Source: Humibacter sp049446075 (lineage in GTDB: Bacteria; Actinomycetota; Actinomycetes; Actinomycetales; Microbacteriaceae). Taken from it: DNA of 64,000 bases. The stretch covers positions 1,612,001 to 1,676,000 of the forward strand of contig NZ_JBMSEB010000001.1 in the NCBI RefSeq assembly GCF_049446075.1, read 5' to 3'. The notes under the pieces were generated by a model that made no database searches, was not told where the DNA came from, and saw only the letters and a list, made by a program, of their open reading frames with translations. Position numbers and translations under genes: made by a program. Position 1 is the first letter of the stretch; each line of letters starts with the position of its first letter. Positions 1-8,995 of the stretch are shown here, piece by piece.

Positions 1-303
1 AAAGACGGGGTCGGGGCATCCGTCAAGTTCGCCGAGGCGCTTGCGACCGGGGCCGCGGTGATCGCGACAGCGGACGGCGCCAACGCCTTCGAACGTCCCC
101 CCGCGTTCGTCTCCGACGAGCCTGCTCAGTGGGCGGAGTGGATCGCGGCGCGCCTCGAGCAGCGGGGTACCGAGCCCGCGCCGTCAGCGGCGAGGGCCGT
201 GGCGCTGTCGAGCATGACCTGGGATGCCGCGGCGGCGCCCATCGACGTATGGCTGCGTGCCAACGCTCGGCAGCAGGCATCCGTTCCACCGCTATCGTCG
301 TGA
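1..303 (+). CDS. Glycosyltransferase, C-terminal fragment (GT-B family)
   Basis: The reading frame is open from base 1 and ends at TGA 301-303, so only the last 100 residues are inside the window. The visible part begins with the pattern G-A-S-V-K-F-A-E-A-L-A-T-G-A-A-V-I-A-T, which resembles the nucleotide-sugar-binding C-terminal half of family 1/4 glycosyltransferases (a sugar-contacting acidic residue followed by the G-x-P/A-V-I strand). The next gene starts 1 base after the stop, which suggests co-transcription and coupling. It probably adds one sugar of the polysaccharide made by this cluster. Donor and acceptor cannot be read from the sequence. Confidence 0.7.
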   Translation, partial: KDGVGASVKFAEALATGAAVIATADGANAFERPPAFVSDEPAQWAEWIAARLEQRGTEPAPSAARAVALSSMTWDAAAAPIDVWLRANARQQASVPPLSS

Positions 304-304
304 C

Positions 305-1324
305 GTGGTGATCGCCAACGACAGTGCCGGCGCCGGGGAGAGTGCTCGACCCGACAGTGGTGCGCACGCACCTGCGAGGAGCCATGGGGGGAAGCGCGAC
401 CAGAACTCAACCGCCGAAGAGCAACCGAGCGTCGGCCCGGCGCCTGCTCCGTCCGTTTCGCTGATCGTGTGCACGACGGGAGCGCCCGGGCGACTGGCCG
501 ACGTGACCCAGCGGCTGTCGGCCGTGCTCGACGCGACGGACGATGTGGAGGTGCTCCTCATCGACAACTCCGCCGACGGCGGTGTCACGGTTGCGGACGA
601 GCGCATCCGCGTCGAGCGCTGTGCGCTCCCCGGTCTCTCGCGAGCCCGCACGACGGCGAGCGCTCTCGCCCGCGGCACCGTGCTGGTGTTCACCGACGAC
701 GACGTGGAGTTCGGTCCTGAGTGGCCGACGTCGATGGCCGAGCTCGTGCTCGACGGGTCGTTCGATGCCGTCGCCGCGCCTGTTCGGCTGGGGCCGGAAT
801 TCGACGGACTCAGGTCGGTGCTGCTGAGGGAGTGGCTCGCCGAGGGGAATCTCGGAGATGAACCGCGCCTCATCGGCGCAGGCATGGCCATCCATCGCCG
901 CGTGCTCGGCCTCGGCCTGTGGGACGAACGCATCGGTGCAGGGCGCCCGGACTTCGCCTTCGGCGAGGAGAGCCTCTTCGAGAACATGATCAGAGCTGGC
1001 GGCGGCACCGTCGGTCTCGCCCGCGACGCCACGGTCATCCACCACCCGGACCCTTCGCGCACGACCGCGCAGCACTTTCGCCGCATCGCGCGGCAGAAGG
1101 GTCTCTCCGGCGCCTATCTCGGCTACCACTGGTGGGGTGAGTCGATGAGGATGCCCCGGCTCCGCCAGGCGCGCCGCGTACTGCGGCTGCTGGGGCACCG
1201 GTTGGGCCGACGCGGTCGCGCCGGTATCGATGAGGACGAGCTGAGACTCGTGCAGTCCGTCGGGGAGGCGGCCGGCTACGCGATGCTGAGGGGCGAGACC
1301 AGGCTGTACGCGCGGGCATCCTGA
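305..1324 (+). CDS. Family 2 glycosyltransferase
   Basis: The protein has 339 residues from the GTG at 305, which lies 1 base after the previous stop; a second GTG follows at 308. An upstream in-frame ATG at 224 exists but lies inside the preceding gene. After a variable N-terminus of about 55 residues comes a GT-A domain that opens with P-S-V-S-L-I-V-C-T. It carries the metal-binding acidic cluster T-D-D-D-V and a later F-G-E-E-S-L-F acceptor/base motif, as in rhamnosyl- or galactofuranosyl-type GT2 enzymes. It is expected to be cytoplasmic or membrane-associated and to transfer a sugar to the lipid-linked repeat unit. Confidence 0.85.
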   Translation: MVIANDSAGAGESARPDSGAHAPARSHGGKRDQNSTAEEQPSVGPAPAPSVSLIVCTTGAPGRLADVTQRLSAVLDATDDVEVLLIDNSADGGVTVADERIRVERCALPGLSRARTTASALARGTVLVFTDDDVEFGPEWPTSMAELVLDGSFDAVAAPVRLGPEFDGLRSVLLREWLAEGNLGDEPRLIGAGMAIHRRVLGLGLWDERIGAGRPDFAFGEESLFENMIRAGGGTVGLARDATVIHHPDPSRTTAQHFRRIARQKGLSGAYLGYHWWGESMRMPRLRQARRVLRLLGHRLGRRGRAGIDEDELRLVQSVGEAAGYAMLRGETRLYARAS

Positions 1325-1456
1325 TCGCCGAACAACGACCTTCACCCCCGATCGGGAAACTGGGCAATCCTCACATTGCCGCGCATACTGGGATGAAGCC
1401 GCCGCGCCCAAGGCGTCGCGGACCGATCCGCAGTTGAATGGCGGCGACGAAACCCG

Positions 1457-4400
1457 ATGCGCGCGCGACACTGGTGGGGCCTTGCGGCCGCCGGAACGAC
1501 GACCGTGGTCGTCGTCGCCCTGACCTGGGCGGTGATCGGGCTGGGCTCGAGCGGCGACGCTGCTGCGCCGTCAGCTGCGAACGCGTCCGACGTACCCGTG
1601 TCGACGGCGTCGGCGTCGTCCTCCACGGCGGTCTGCGGTTTCGGCGGCACGCTCGTGAACAAGATCACGGCGAACCGGCCCGCAACGGTCGACGCCCCAG
1701 CTCTCACAACGTGGAAGATCGGCGGCCAGGGCACTCTCGGTGCTCTCGCGGTCGCCGGCGACACGGTCGTCGTGGACCGTGACCTCGACAACGGCACCTC
1801 CGACTTTCTGCGCTACTCCCTCTCCGGAAAGCTCAAGGGCACGACCAGCATCGCAGTGAAGCACGAGGGCAGGTGGGCGCTCGCCGACGACGGGTCGCTG
1901 TACGTGGTGGACGCATACCACGGCTCAACGCGACGGGTCGTGCACTTCGCCGCGGACGGCTCCAGGCTCGGCTCCTTCGACGTGCCCAAGAGCGACGAGA
2001 GCACAGGGCATCCGCTCGACCTGCAGTACCTCGTGTGGGTTCCCGCCTACGAGGGCTCACCCGCGCTGCTCGTCGGGGAGGGCACGCATACCGTGCACAT
2101 CATGCGGCCATCCGGACAGAACCTCGGGCTGTTGAAGAACGGCCCGGACGTGATGGGCAACAGCCTGGGCGGCCCGCTGGTCTCCGGATACTCCACGTCG
2201 GGCGGCTCGTCACCCCTCACGACGCTGGACGTGATGGACCTGGGCTCGAGCAGCACGCCGTTGCACACCGTGTACCCCGCAGAGCAGAACGACGGCGGCA
2301 CGGCCACCGACACCACGACCTCGACGACGCCCTCTCCGCACCGGCTGGCATCCGTCGAGCCTGGGCCGCACGGAGACGGCTTCGTGCTCAGCACGGCGTA
2401 CGGCGTGCAGTGGGTCGACGGCGTCGGGGTGCGAAAGGGTGTGTGGCTGGCTGGCCAGGACGGCTTCTCGCCTGCAGACCCGGCGTCCATGGCGGAGTCG
2501 AACGGTCGTTATTGGATGCTCGTGAAAACGGGAGACGCCGCCGTGGAGAGCGTCGCGGCGCTCACCTCCGACCAGCTGGCCGCCCGTTTCGCCTCGCCCC
2601 TGCTGCCGACCGCCGACGTGGAACCCGACCTGGCGCAGCTGGGTCTCGGAATCGGCGCGATCACGCACGCGCCGTTCAATCACTTCGACTCCGGGCAGAG
2701 GCCGGCCGTCTACCTGCGCACGGAGAAGGGATGGGGTGCCGTGACCGGATCCGCGAAGCCGCCCATCGAGGTGCGCTACACGGTCACGGGAGACCCGACG
2801 CTTCCAGACCCCGTTTCATCAGACGAGAAGACCGCAGCCATACCGTGGGGCGGCGGTGAGACCGCCCTGGCGCTGCCCAAGACGAGACCAGGCCCTTACG
2901 AGGTGAGCCTCGAGGTGGTCGACACCTCGACGCACGCCGTGCTTTCCGGCTCGTGCCTGCACTACTCGGTGGGTGCACAGGGAGCCGACCTGAACCTCGG
3001 TTCGCTGGCGGCAGGAGACGACTGGGGCGGGCCGGCGCCACTGCGCGGAGCCGAGCTCGCCGCGACGCTCGGTGTCGGTAGCTCGCGTGTTCAGCTCGAC
3101 TTCGGCAGCCTGGTGCCCGACCCCAAGTCGACGCCGAGCGAAGCATCCATTCAGTGGGCTGCCCTGCCGGGCGCGAACCTTTCGCCAGACAACGACCCGT
3201 TCCAGAACCTGCGCAAGGCGGGCGTGTATGCGGCGCATCACGGGGTGCGGCTCATCGTGCAGGTCGGCAGCGGGGGCGACGCGGAGAAGGCGGCAGCGGC
3301 ATCCGGCACCTGGGCGGGCTGGACCGCGCTGATCGTGGCCACGTTCGCGCGCGAGGCGCCGGCCATCTCATCGTGGGAGGCGTTCAACGAGCCGAACAGC
3401 TTCTACGACTCCGCCGACGAGTATTGGAAGACGGTCGAGCTGCCGTTCGCCGAGGCGGCGCACGCGGCCAAGGCAGGCTCGTACGTCATCGCAGGCAACC
3501 TTCTCGGCTTCGAGACGGACTGGTGGAAGAAGGCGGCAGCCGACGGGGTGTGCTCGCACGTGGACGCGATAGGAGTGCATCCGTACACCGGTTGGAACAG
3601 ATCGTGGGAGGAGGAGGGCTTCGACGCGAAGGGCGCCGGCTACGACGCCCTCCGCCAGGCGCTCGGATCCTCGTGCGCGCGGCTTCCGCTCTGGGACACC
3701 GAGTCGGGCTGGACGTCGGACAGCGCCACGGCGTACTGGGCCCAGGGCTCGAACATCGCCAGGAAGCTCATGTGGTACCAGCAGGACGGCATCGCGGGGT
3801 GGACGTACTTCTACAGCGAGGGCGGCTGGGGTGAGAACGACTCCAGCTGGTCGCTCATCCAGTACCGGGCGTATGTGAAGCCGGGCGGCCTTGCGTACGC
3901 GACGGTGTCGCGGATGCTGCACGGCCGGGGCGCGCCCGTAGAGGTGGCCACCGGCATCCCCTTCACCCACGCGATGCGTGTGCCAGGGAACGACACCATG
4001 CTCGTCGCGTGGACCGACGAGGCCCGCATCCAGGCAAGAGTGACAACAGGCGCGTCGTCGCTTCGCGTCACCGACGAGTACGGCGCGACGGATGCCGTGG
4101 GTCTCTCGGGCGGGTCGGCGCAGGTCACACTCACGGCAACGCCGCAGTTCTTCCGCGCACCGGCCGGCAGCACGATCGCCCTCGGCGCCACCGAGACGTT
4201 CGGCGCCGATCTGCTCAAGGGGCAGAGCGCGCAGGCCTCATCGACCTACAAGGACTCGAAGGCACAGACCGTGACCTCCGGCACGGCAGACCCGTACCGC
4301 CCGTGGCGTTCTGGCGAGGTGAAGGGTGGTGTCGACCCGCACCCGAGCATCACGGTTCCGCTGCGCTCTGCGACCACCATCGACCGGATAGCCGTCGCGA

Positions 4401-4723
4401 CCACCAACATCGCGTGCTGCGAGGCGGGGCTGCGCTCCTACACCGTCTCCGTGCAGAAACCGGATGGCACGTGGCAGGTGGTCGCCCGACCCCAGGACCA
4501 GTTCTGGGAGCGGACCGTCGTCTTCCGGTTCGACCCGGTCGAGGCGAAAGCGGTGCGCGTCGAAGGCGTGTGGACCACGATCCGCGACGTCAAGATGCTC
4601 GCGATGAACTACACCGGGTTCGCAGGTGGTCTGCCGCCGCCGTTCATGGGCCTGCAGACGACGACCAACTATGTGATGTCGGTGTCGGCGGTCTCCGCGT
4701 GGGCGGCGGGAAGATCGCCGTAG
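1457..4723 (+). CDS. Secreted or membrane-tethered multidomain glycoside hydrolase-like protein
   Basis: The protein has 1088 residues. An N-terminal hydrophobic segment (about residues 8-30) acts as signal peptide or anchor. Residues about 80-420 look like a beta-propeller of repeated strands, followed by an Ig-like stretch. Residues about 515-850 resemble a clan GH-A TIM barrel: E645 in F-N-E-P is the expected acid/base, and E749 in D-T-E-S-G-W the expected nucleophile. A C-terminal discoidin-like beta-sandwich (about 905-1070) may bind carbohydrate. The last 55 bases overlap the 3' end of the convergent gene at 4669-5835. In an export cluster such a protein may trim, remodel or release the polymer. 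The exact GH family is not recognised. Confidence 0.75.
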   Translation: MRARHWWGLAAAGTTTVVVVALTWAVIGLGSSGDAAAPSAANASDVPVSTASASSSTAVCGFGGTLVNKITANRPATVDAPALTTWKIGGQGTLGALAVAGDTVVVDRDLDNGTSDFLRYSLSGKLKGTTSIAVKHEGRWALADDGSLYVVDAYHGSTRRVVHFAADGSRLGSFDVPKSDESTGHPLDLQYLVWVPAYEGSPALLVGEGTHTVHIMRPSGQNLGLLKNGPDVMGNSLGGPLVSGYSTSGGSSPLTTLDVMDLGSSSTPLHTVYPAEQNDGGTATDTTTSTTPSPHRLASVEPGPHGDGFVLSTAYGVQWVDGVGVRKGVWLAGQDGFSPADPASMAESNGRYWMLVKTGDAAVESVAALTSDQLAARFASPLLPTADVEPDLAQLGLGIGAITHAPFNHFDSGQRPAVYLRTEKGWGAVTGSAKPPIEVRYTVTGDPTLPDPVSSDEKTAAIPWGGGETALALPKTRPGPYEVSLEVVDTSTHAVLSGSCLHYSVGAQGADLNLGSLAAGDDWGGPAPLRGAELAATLGVGSSRVQLDFGSLVPDPKSTPSEASIQWAALPGANLSPDNDPFQNLRKAGVYAAHHGVRLIVQVGSGGDAEKAAAASGTWAGWTALIVATFAREAPAISSWEAFNEPNSFYDSADEYWKTVELPFAEAAHAAKAGSYVIAGNLLGFETDWWKKAAADGVCSHVDAIGVHPYTGWNRSWEEEGFDAKGAGYDALRQALGSSCARLPLWDTESGWTSDSATAYWAQGSNIARKLMWYQQDGIAGWTYFYSEGGWGENDSSWSLIQYRAYVKPGGLAYATVSRMLHGRGAPVEVATGIPFTHAMRVPGNDTMLVAWTDEARIQARVTTGASSLRVTDEYGATDAVGLSGGSAQVTLTATPQFFRAPAGSTIALGATETFGADLLKGQSAQASSTYKDSKAQTVTSGTADPYRPWRSGEVKGGVDPHPSITVPLRSATTIDRIAVATTNIACCEAGLRSYTVSVQKPDGTWQVVARPQDQFWERTVVFRFDPVEAKAVRVEGVWTTIRDVKMLAMNYTGFAGGLPPPFMGLQTTTNYVMSVSAVSAWAAGRSP

Positions 4724-5835
4724 ACCGACTCGTAGGCATCCACCGCGCGCTCCCAGGTGAACGACCGCACACGCTCGGCGCCCGCCGCCGAGAGTTGTGC
4801 CGCGAGTCCGGGCTCGTCGGTCAGCGTGCGGAGCGCGCCGGCCAAGGCGTCGACGTCGAGCGGGTCGACGAGCAGCCCGTCCGAGGAATGCGTGACGAAC
4901 TCGGGTGCTCCGCCGTGCGTTGTCGCCACGAGGGCCGACCTGCCGCGCCACACCTCGAGCGCTGCGATGCCGAACGCCTCGAACCGGCTCGGCATCACGC
5001 CGATGTACGCGCCCTCGCGCAGTGCGCCGACGGTCGGCCTGTCGAGTCGTCCTGGCAGCACGACACGTTCGCCGATACCGAGCCGGTCGGCCTGACGACG
5101 CAGCGCATCGAGCTCGGGCCCGGCCCCGCCTATGATCAGCCGGATGTCGGGCGGCAGTTCCGCGCGCGCGAACGCCTCGATCAGCAGGTCGAACCCCTTC
5201 ATCTTCTGCACTCGGCCGACCGCGCAGATGTAGCGGCCGTCGACGCCGGCCGGCGGCACGCCGACGGGTTCGTCGAGGTCGATGCCGTTGAACACGACGA
5301 CGCCGCGGCCGGGTGCCAGCCCGAAGCGCACCGTGAGGTCCTCGAGCACGACACGCGAGCATCCGGTGACGGCTGCTGCGGCGGCGAGTCCTTTCCGCAG
5401 GCTGTCGATCGCGAACCGGGAATGCGTGAACACCCCTGCATCGTCGGCGACGGTCTCGCCGTGCGATGTGATGACCAGTGGCGTTCCCGTGCGGGCCGCG
5501 AGCAGTCGTGCGTAGGTGCCGTTGGGGCCGAAGCAATGCACGTGGATGACGTCTGGCCGGTGAGAGCGGAACGCCCGGCGCCAATGCAGCGCGGCCTGCG
5601 GCATGCGGATGGCGAAGCGCAGCATCGACGGGACCGAGCGGGCGGGCAGCGGCGCAGGGAGATCCCAGACCTCGATGCCGTCGACCTCCCGCACGCCGAA
5701 CCGCCCATCGCGTTCGATGGTCCAGACGACGACGTCGTGACCCCGGGCGCGCAGGATGCGGGCGACATTGCGCACGTGCTCCTCGACGCCGCCCACGTAT
5801 GGGTCGTACGAGCTCGTCGCCAGCGCGATCCTCAC
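4669..5835 (-). CDS. Family 4 glycosyltransferase
   Basis: The 388-residue protein starts M-R-I-A-L-A-T-S-S-Y-D-P-Y-V-G-G-V-E-E-H, the typical N-terminal Rossmann domain of GT4 enzymes with a glycine-rich acceptor loop. The C-terminal domain contains G-R-V-Q-K-M-K-G-F-D and the E-x7-E-like segment S-R-F-E-A-F-G-I-A-A-L-E-V. Length and organisation are normal for a GT-B retaining enzyme using an activated sugar. It is divergent from the glycosyltransferase gene at 5982, with about 146 bases between them that may hold both promoters, and it converges on the hydrolase gene with a 55-base tail overlap. Confidence 0.9.
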   Translation of the reverse strand: MRIALATSSYDPYVGGVEEHVRNVARILRARGHDVVVWTIERDGRFGVREVDGIEVWDLPAPLPARSVPSMLRFAIRMPQAALHWRRAFRSHRPDVIHVHCFGPNGTYARLLAARTGTPLVITSHGETVADDAGVFTHSRFAIDSLRKGLAAAAAVTGCSRVVLEDLTVRFGLAPGRGVVVFNGIDLDEPVGVPPAGVDGRYICAVGRVQKMKGFDLLIEAFARAELPPDIRLIIGGAGPELDALRRQADRLGIGERVVLPGRLDRPTVGALREGAYIGVMPSRFEAFGIAALEVWRGRSALVATTHGGAPEFVTHSSDGLLVDPLDVDALAGALRTLTDEPGLAAQLSAAGAERVRSFTWERAVDAYESVYGDLPAAHAETADTDIT

Positions 5836-5981
5836 GACGCGATCCTCCGTGCGAACCTCGGCGCCGCGGTGCTCGCGGCGCGACTCTCGTACCCAGCAGC
5901 CGCCACGCCCTAAAGCTAGCGTCTGGCTGCGGCGCCCACCGCACCGCCTACTGTTGTCTCGTCACGAGCGAAGGGGGAACG

Positions 5982-7214
5982 ATGCCGCGACCGCGCGTGC
6001 TCGTGCTCGACCACACGGCTCAGGAGGGCGGCGCAGAGCTGGCTCTCGTCCGGCTCCTCGACGAGCTGCACGACGAGGGCGAGTTCGACCTGCGCGTGCT
6101 GCTCTTCGGGAACGGACCCCTGCAGGCGCGGTTGACGTCGGCCGGCGTGCAGGCCGCCGTGCTTGTGCTGGACGAGGACGTCGCGACTATGGCGCGAGAC
6201 ACCGCAGCGGGCGGGGCGGCACGGTCTGCGCTGAGCGCCGCCGCGTTCGTGCCAAGGCTCGTGCGAGCCATCCGCGGCTCGGGCGCCGACCTGGTCGTCG
6301 CGAACTCGCTCAAATCCGCGGTCTTCGCCTCCATCGCAGCACCCCTTGCGGGCCGCCGGTGGGTGTGGCACCTGCACGACCGCTTGGCGCCCGACTATCT
6401 GCCGCGTGCGCCACGAACCGCCATGCGCTGGCTCGCCGCGCTGGGTCCGCGAGCCATCGTCGCGAACTCGTTCGCCACGCTCGAGACGCTGCCAGCGCTC
6501 GCAATGCGCAAGGCGGTGGTGGCCTATCCGGGGCTGGCTCCCGAGGCATTCGAGGTCGACACGCGCGCGGAACGCGATGGGACCCCCCTCGTCGGCATCG
6601 TCGGCAGGGTCAGCCCGACCAAGGGGCAGCGCGAGTTCCTGCAGGCAGCGGCAGCGGTCGCCGTCGGGCATCCCGACGCGCGGTTCTCCGTCGTGGGTGG
6701 CGCACTGTTCGGCGAGCACGACTACGAGTCGCAGCTGCAGAGTCTCGCCGACCGGCTCGGCATCGCCGACCGAGTCGAGTTCACCGGGTGGGTCGCCGAT
6801 GCCGCCGTGCGGGTCGCCTCCCTCTCCGTGCTCGTGCACGCATCGCCCGTGCCCGAGCCGTTCGGCCAGGTCATCGTCGAGGCCATGGCCGCCGGCGTGC
6901 CCGTCGTGGCGACGGCCGCAGGCGGAGTGCCCGAGATCCTCGATCCCGAGGCCGAAGGATCCGTCTGGACCGCAGGAACGCCCGACGCGACGGCCGGCTG
7001 GCGCGCGACGCCGAACGGGGTGCTGGTGCGACCTGGCGACCCGGACGCGCTCGCGGAGGCCATCGCGTACGTTCTCGACGACAAACAAGCAGCGGATGCC
7101 CGAGCCCTGGCCGCGCGCGCAGCCGCCGGCTCGCGCTTCACGATCGCGCGCACCGCATCCGTGGTCTCGGCAGCCTGGAACGGGGCACTCCCGGCCCGCC
7201 GACGCGTCCGATAG
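5982..7214 (+). CDS. Family 4 glycosyltransferase
   Basis: The protein has 410 residues. The ATG at 5982 is chosen because A-A-G-G-G-G-G lies 5-11 bases upstream and the protein then begins directly with the Rossmann strand R-P-R-V-L-V-L-D-H. A longer in-frame extension to 5799 would read through the divergent promoter region. The C-terminal half shows G-I-V-G-R-V-S-P-T-K-G-Q, a donor-binding loop, and E-P-F-G-Q-V-I-V-E-A-M-A-A-G, the EX7E motif of GT4 enzymes. It is likely to add a sugar to the lipid-linked oligosaccharide in the cytoplasm. Confidence 0.9.
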   Translation: MPRPRVLVLDHTAQEGGAELALVRLLDELHDEGEFDLRVLLFGNGPLQARLTSAGVQAAVLVLDEDVATMARDTAAGGAARSALSAAAFVPRLVRAIRGSGADLVVANSLKSAVFASIAAPLAGRRWVWHLHDRLAPDYLPRAPRTAMRWLAALGPRAIVANSFATLETLPALAMRKAVVAYPGLAPEAFEVDTRAERDGTPLVGIVGRVSPTKGQREFLQAAAAVAVGHPDARFSVVGGALFGEHDYESQLQSLADRLGIADRVEFTGWVADAAVRVASLSVLVHASPVPEPFGQVIVEAMAAGVPVVATAAGGVPEILDPEAEGSVWTAGTPDATAGWRATPNGVLVRPGDPDALAEAIAYVLDDKQAADARALAARAAAGSRFTIARTASVVSAAWNGALPARRRVR

Positions 7215-7264
7215 CCTGTGACGGCCCGAGGTGTCGGGCCGGCTGAGCGAGACGAGGGCCCGTC

Positions 7265-7816
7265 ATGAAGATCATCGAGACAGACATCCAGGGACTCATC
7301 GTCCTCGAGCCGACGCCGCACCGCGACGAGCGTGGCTACTTCACGCGCACCATGGACGTGAACATCCTCGCCGATGCCGGCATCGACCCTGCGGGCTTCA
7401 AACAGGAGAACCAGTCCCGCTCCTATCAGGGCGTCGTTCGTGGGCTGCACGGGCGCACGAACAAGGGCGAGGCGAAGCTCGTGCGCTGCGCGCACGGCGC
7501 GGTGCTCGACATCGCCATCGACGCGCGGCCGGGTTCGCCGACGTTCGGCGAGGTGCGCACGTTCCTGCTCGACGACCAGGTGCACCGTCAGGTGTACATC
7601 CCGCGCGGATTCCTGCACGGCTACCAGGCGCTCACCTCGGTCACCGACTTCTGCTACCGCATCGACGACTTCTACGGTCCTGACGAAGACATCACGATCG
7701 CGTTCGACGATCCCGATCTCGCCGTCGTCTGGCCGGCGCCGATCACGATCGTGAGCGAGCGCGACCGCAACGGCATCTCCTGGCAGGAGTACAAGCGGGT
7801 CATCGGCGTCGACTGA
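7265..7816 (+). CDS. RmlC-like sugar-nucleotide epimerase
   Basis: The 183-residue cupin contains the RmlC signatures R-D-E-R-G-Y-F, the catalytic-histidine segment V-V-R-G-L-H, and I-P-R-G-F-L-H-G-Y. GAGGG lies about 7 bases before the ATG. Family members epimerise C3 and/or C5 of 4-keto-6-deoxy sugar nucleotides. The only sugar-nucleotide genes beside it make CDP-4-keto-6-deoxyglucose, so the substrate is more likely a CDP sugar than dTDP, as in CDP-ascarylose-type pathways; that is inference. It ends 21 bases from the convergent gene at 7838. Confidence 0.85.
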   Translation: MKIIETDIQGLIVLEPTPHRDERGYFTRTMDVNILADAGIDPAGFKQENQSRSYQGVVRGLHGRTNKGEAKLVRCAHGAVLDIAIDARPGSPTFGEVRTFLLDDQVHRQVYIPRGFLHGYQALTSVTDFCYRIDDFYGPDEDITIAFDDPDLAVVWPAPITIVSERDRNGISWQEYKRVIGVD

Positions 7817-7837
7817 CTCCGAAACCCGCGCCGCCGC

Positions 7838-8995
7838 CTACTCCGGCTCGATCTCGGTGGGCTTCGGGTCGACGACGACCCATTTGCCGCCGTTCTGCTC
7901 GACGCCCGGCATGGCGCGCCTGACCTCGGGCAGCAGGTCGGAGATGAACAGCAGCACGCGGTCGGGGCTGGCGGCGACCAGTTGCTCTGGCGAGACGATG
8001 GGGATGCGCGTGCCCGGCATGGTGCGGCCGTGTTTCGCCGTCGAGGCGTCGGCGATCATCGCGACGTCGTCCGTCGTCACCTGCGCAGAGGTGAGCAAGG
8101 CCGCCGTGCGGGATGCTGCGCCGTACCCTGCGACCGTGAGCCCCTCGGCTTTGGCACCGTCGAGGTAGGCCCTGATGGCCGAGACGGACTCGAGGAGTGC
8201 AGTGTGCAGCGACTCGGTGATCCGCTGAGGGTCGAGCACGCCGAGCGCGTTCTCCTCCTCGATGAGCCGTGCGACGGACTCGGCCGTTGCCGAACCCCAC
8301 TTGCCGCCCTTCTTCGCGAAGGCGAGCATCGTCGTGCCGTTGTTGTAGAGCGGATACGACCAGGCGCCGATGGCCACCATGTCGATCTCCTCGGCCATGC
8401 GAACCATGGCAGGCGTCGTGTAGTACGCGAAGTGCCCGTTCTTCAGAGCGTTCCACATGCCCTCGCGCACGATGGCAGAGGCGTTGTGGATCATGAAGAG
8501 GATGACCCCGTCGTCGGAGAGATGCCCTCGCCGCTCTAGGAATGCGGCCCGCTGATCGGCGGCGTGCATCATGCCGTGCACGTCGACGATGAGTTCGGCC
8601 TCGCCTTCGGTCACCTCGACGAGGTGGAACGGCTCGAGCTGTTTGTGCCACGATCCGCCGTGCGGGCTCGGGTAGTGCAGAACGCGCGATCCGGGCACGA
8701 TCAAGCCTGCGGCATCCGCGTCGGCGACGCACAGCTCGGCCTGCCGGACAAGCGCCGCAGGCTCGACGCCCATCACTTCCTCCGGCGTCGTCGGGTCGTC
8801 TTCGAGCTGCAGCAGCCCGCTCACCGGGCTGAAGACCATGCGCATGCTGTAGCGCGGGTCGGGGCCAGGGTCGGTGGGCTTGGGGAAGAGATCGGATGCC
8901 GGCTGCTCGCCCAGGTCGAGAACGACGACGCCGTCCGGATCCTGCGACCAGCGATCACGCCAGCTGTCGATGGGTCGGGTTTGTGATGCGGTCAT
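7838..8995 (-). CDS. Divergent sugar C-methyltransferase-like protein
   Basis: The 385-residue protein starts at ATG 8995 with A-A-G-G-A-A-G about 5 bases upstream; the start overlaps the stop of the dehydratase gene (ATGA). Layout and C-terminus match NDP-sugar C-methyltransferases of the TylC3 type: V-L-D-L-G-E-Q-P near the N-terminus, a Rossmann-like middle and a C-terminal G-Y-G-A-A-S-R-T domain. The paired N-terminal zinc cysteines of the family are missing. The usual SAM loop (E-I-G-S-N-D-G) is replaced by H-Y-P-S-P-H-G-G, and the Y-H-E-H motif is altered. It may be a repurposed, non-methylating member acting on the same CDP sugar. Confidence 0.7.
   Translation of the reverse strand: MTASQTRPIDSWRDRWSQDPDGVVVLDLGEQPASDLFPKPTDPGPDPRYSMRMVFSPVSGLLQLEDDPTTPEEVMGVEPAALVRQAELCVADADAAGLIVPGSRVLHYPSPHGGSWHKQLEPFHLVEVTEGEAELIVDVHGMMHAADQRAAFLERRGHLSDDGVILFMIHNASAIVREGMWNALKNGHFAYYTTPAMVRMAEEIDMVAIGAWSYPLYNNGTTMLAFAKKGGKWGSATAESVARLIEEENALGVLDPQRITESLHTALLESVSAIRAYLDGAKAEGLTVAGYGAASRTAALLTSAQVTTDDVAMIADASTAKHGRTMPGTRIPIVSPEQLVAASPDRVLLFISDLLPEVRRAMPGVEQNGGKWVVVDPKPTEIEPE

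Noticed and set aside
4009..5944. Frames of 634 (plus) and 568 (minus) codons over the hydrolase/glycosyltransferase junction
   Set aside because: Both are out of frame with two convincing genes and have arginine-rich shadow composition.
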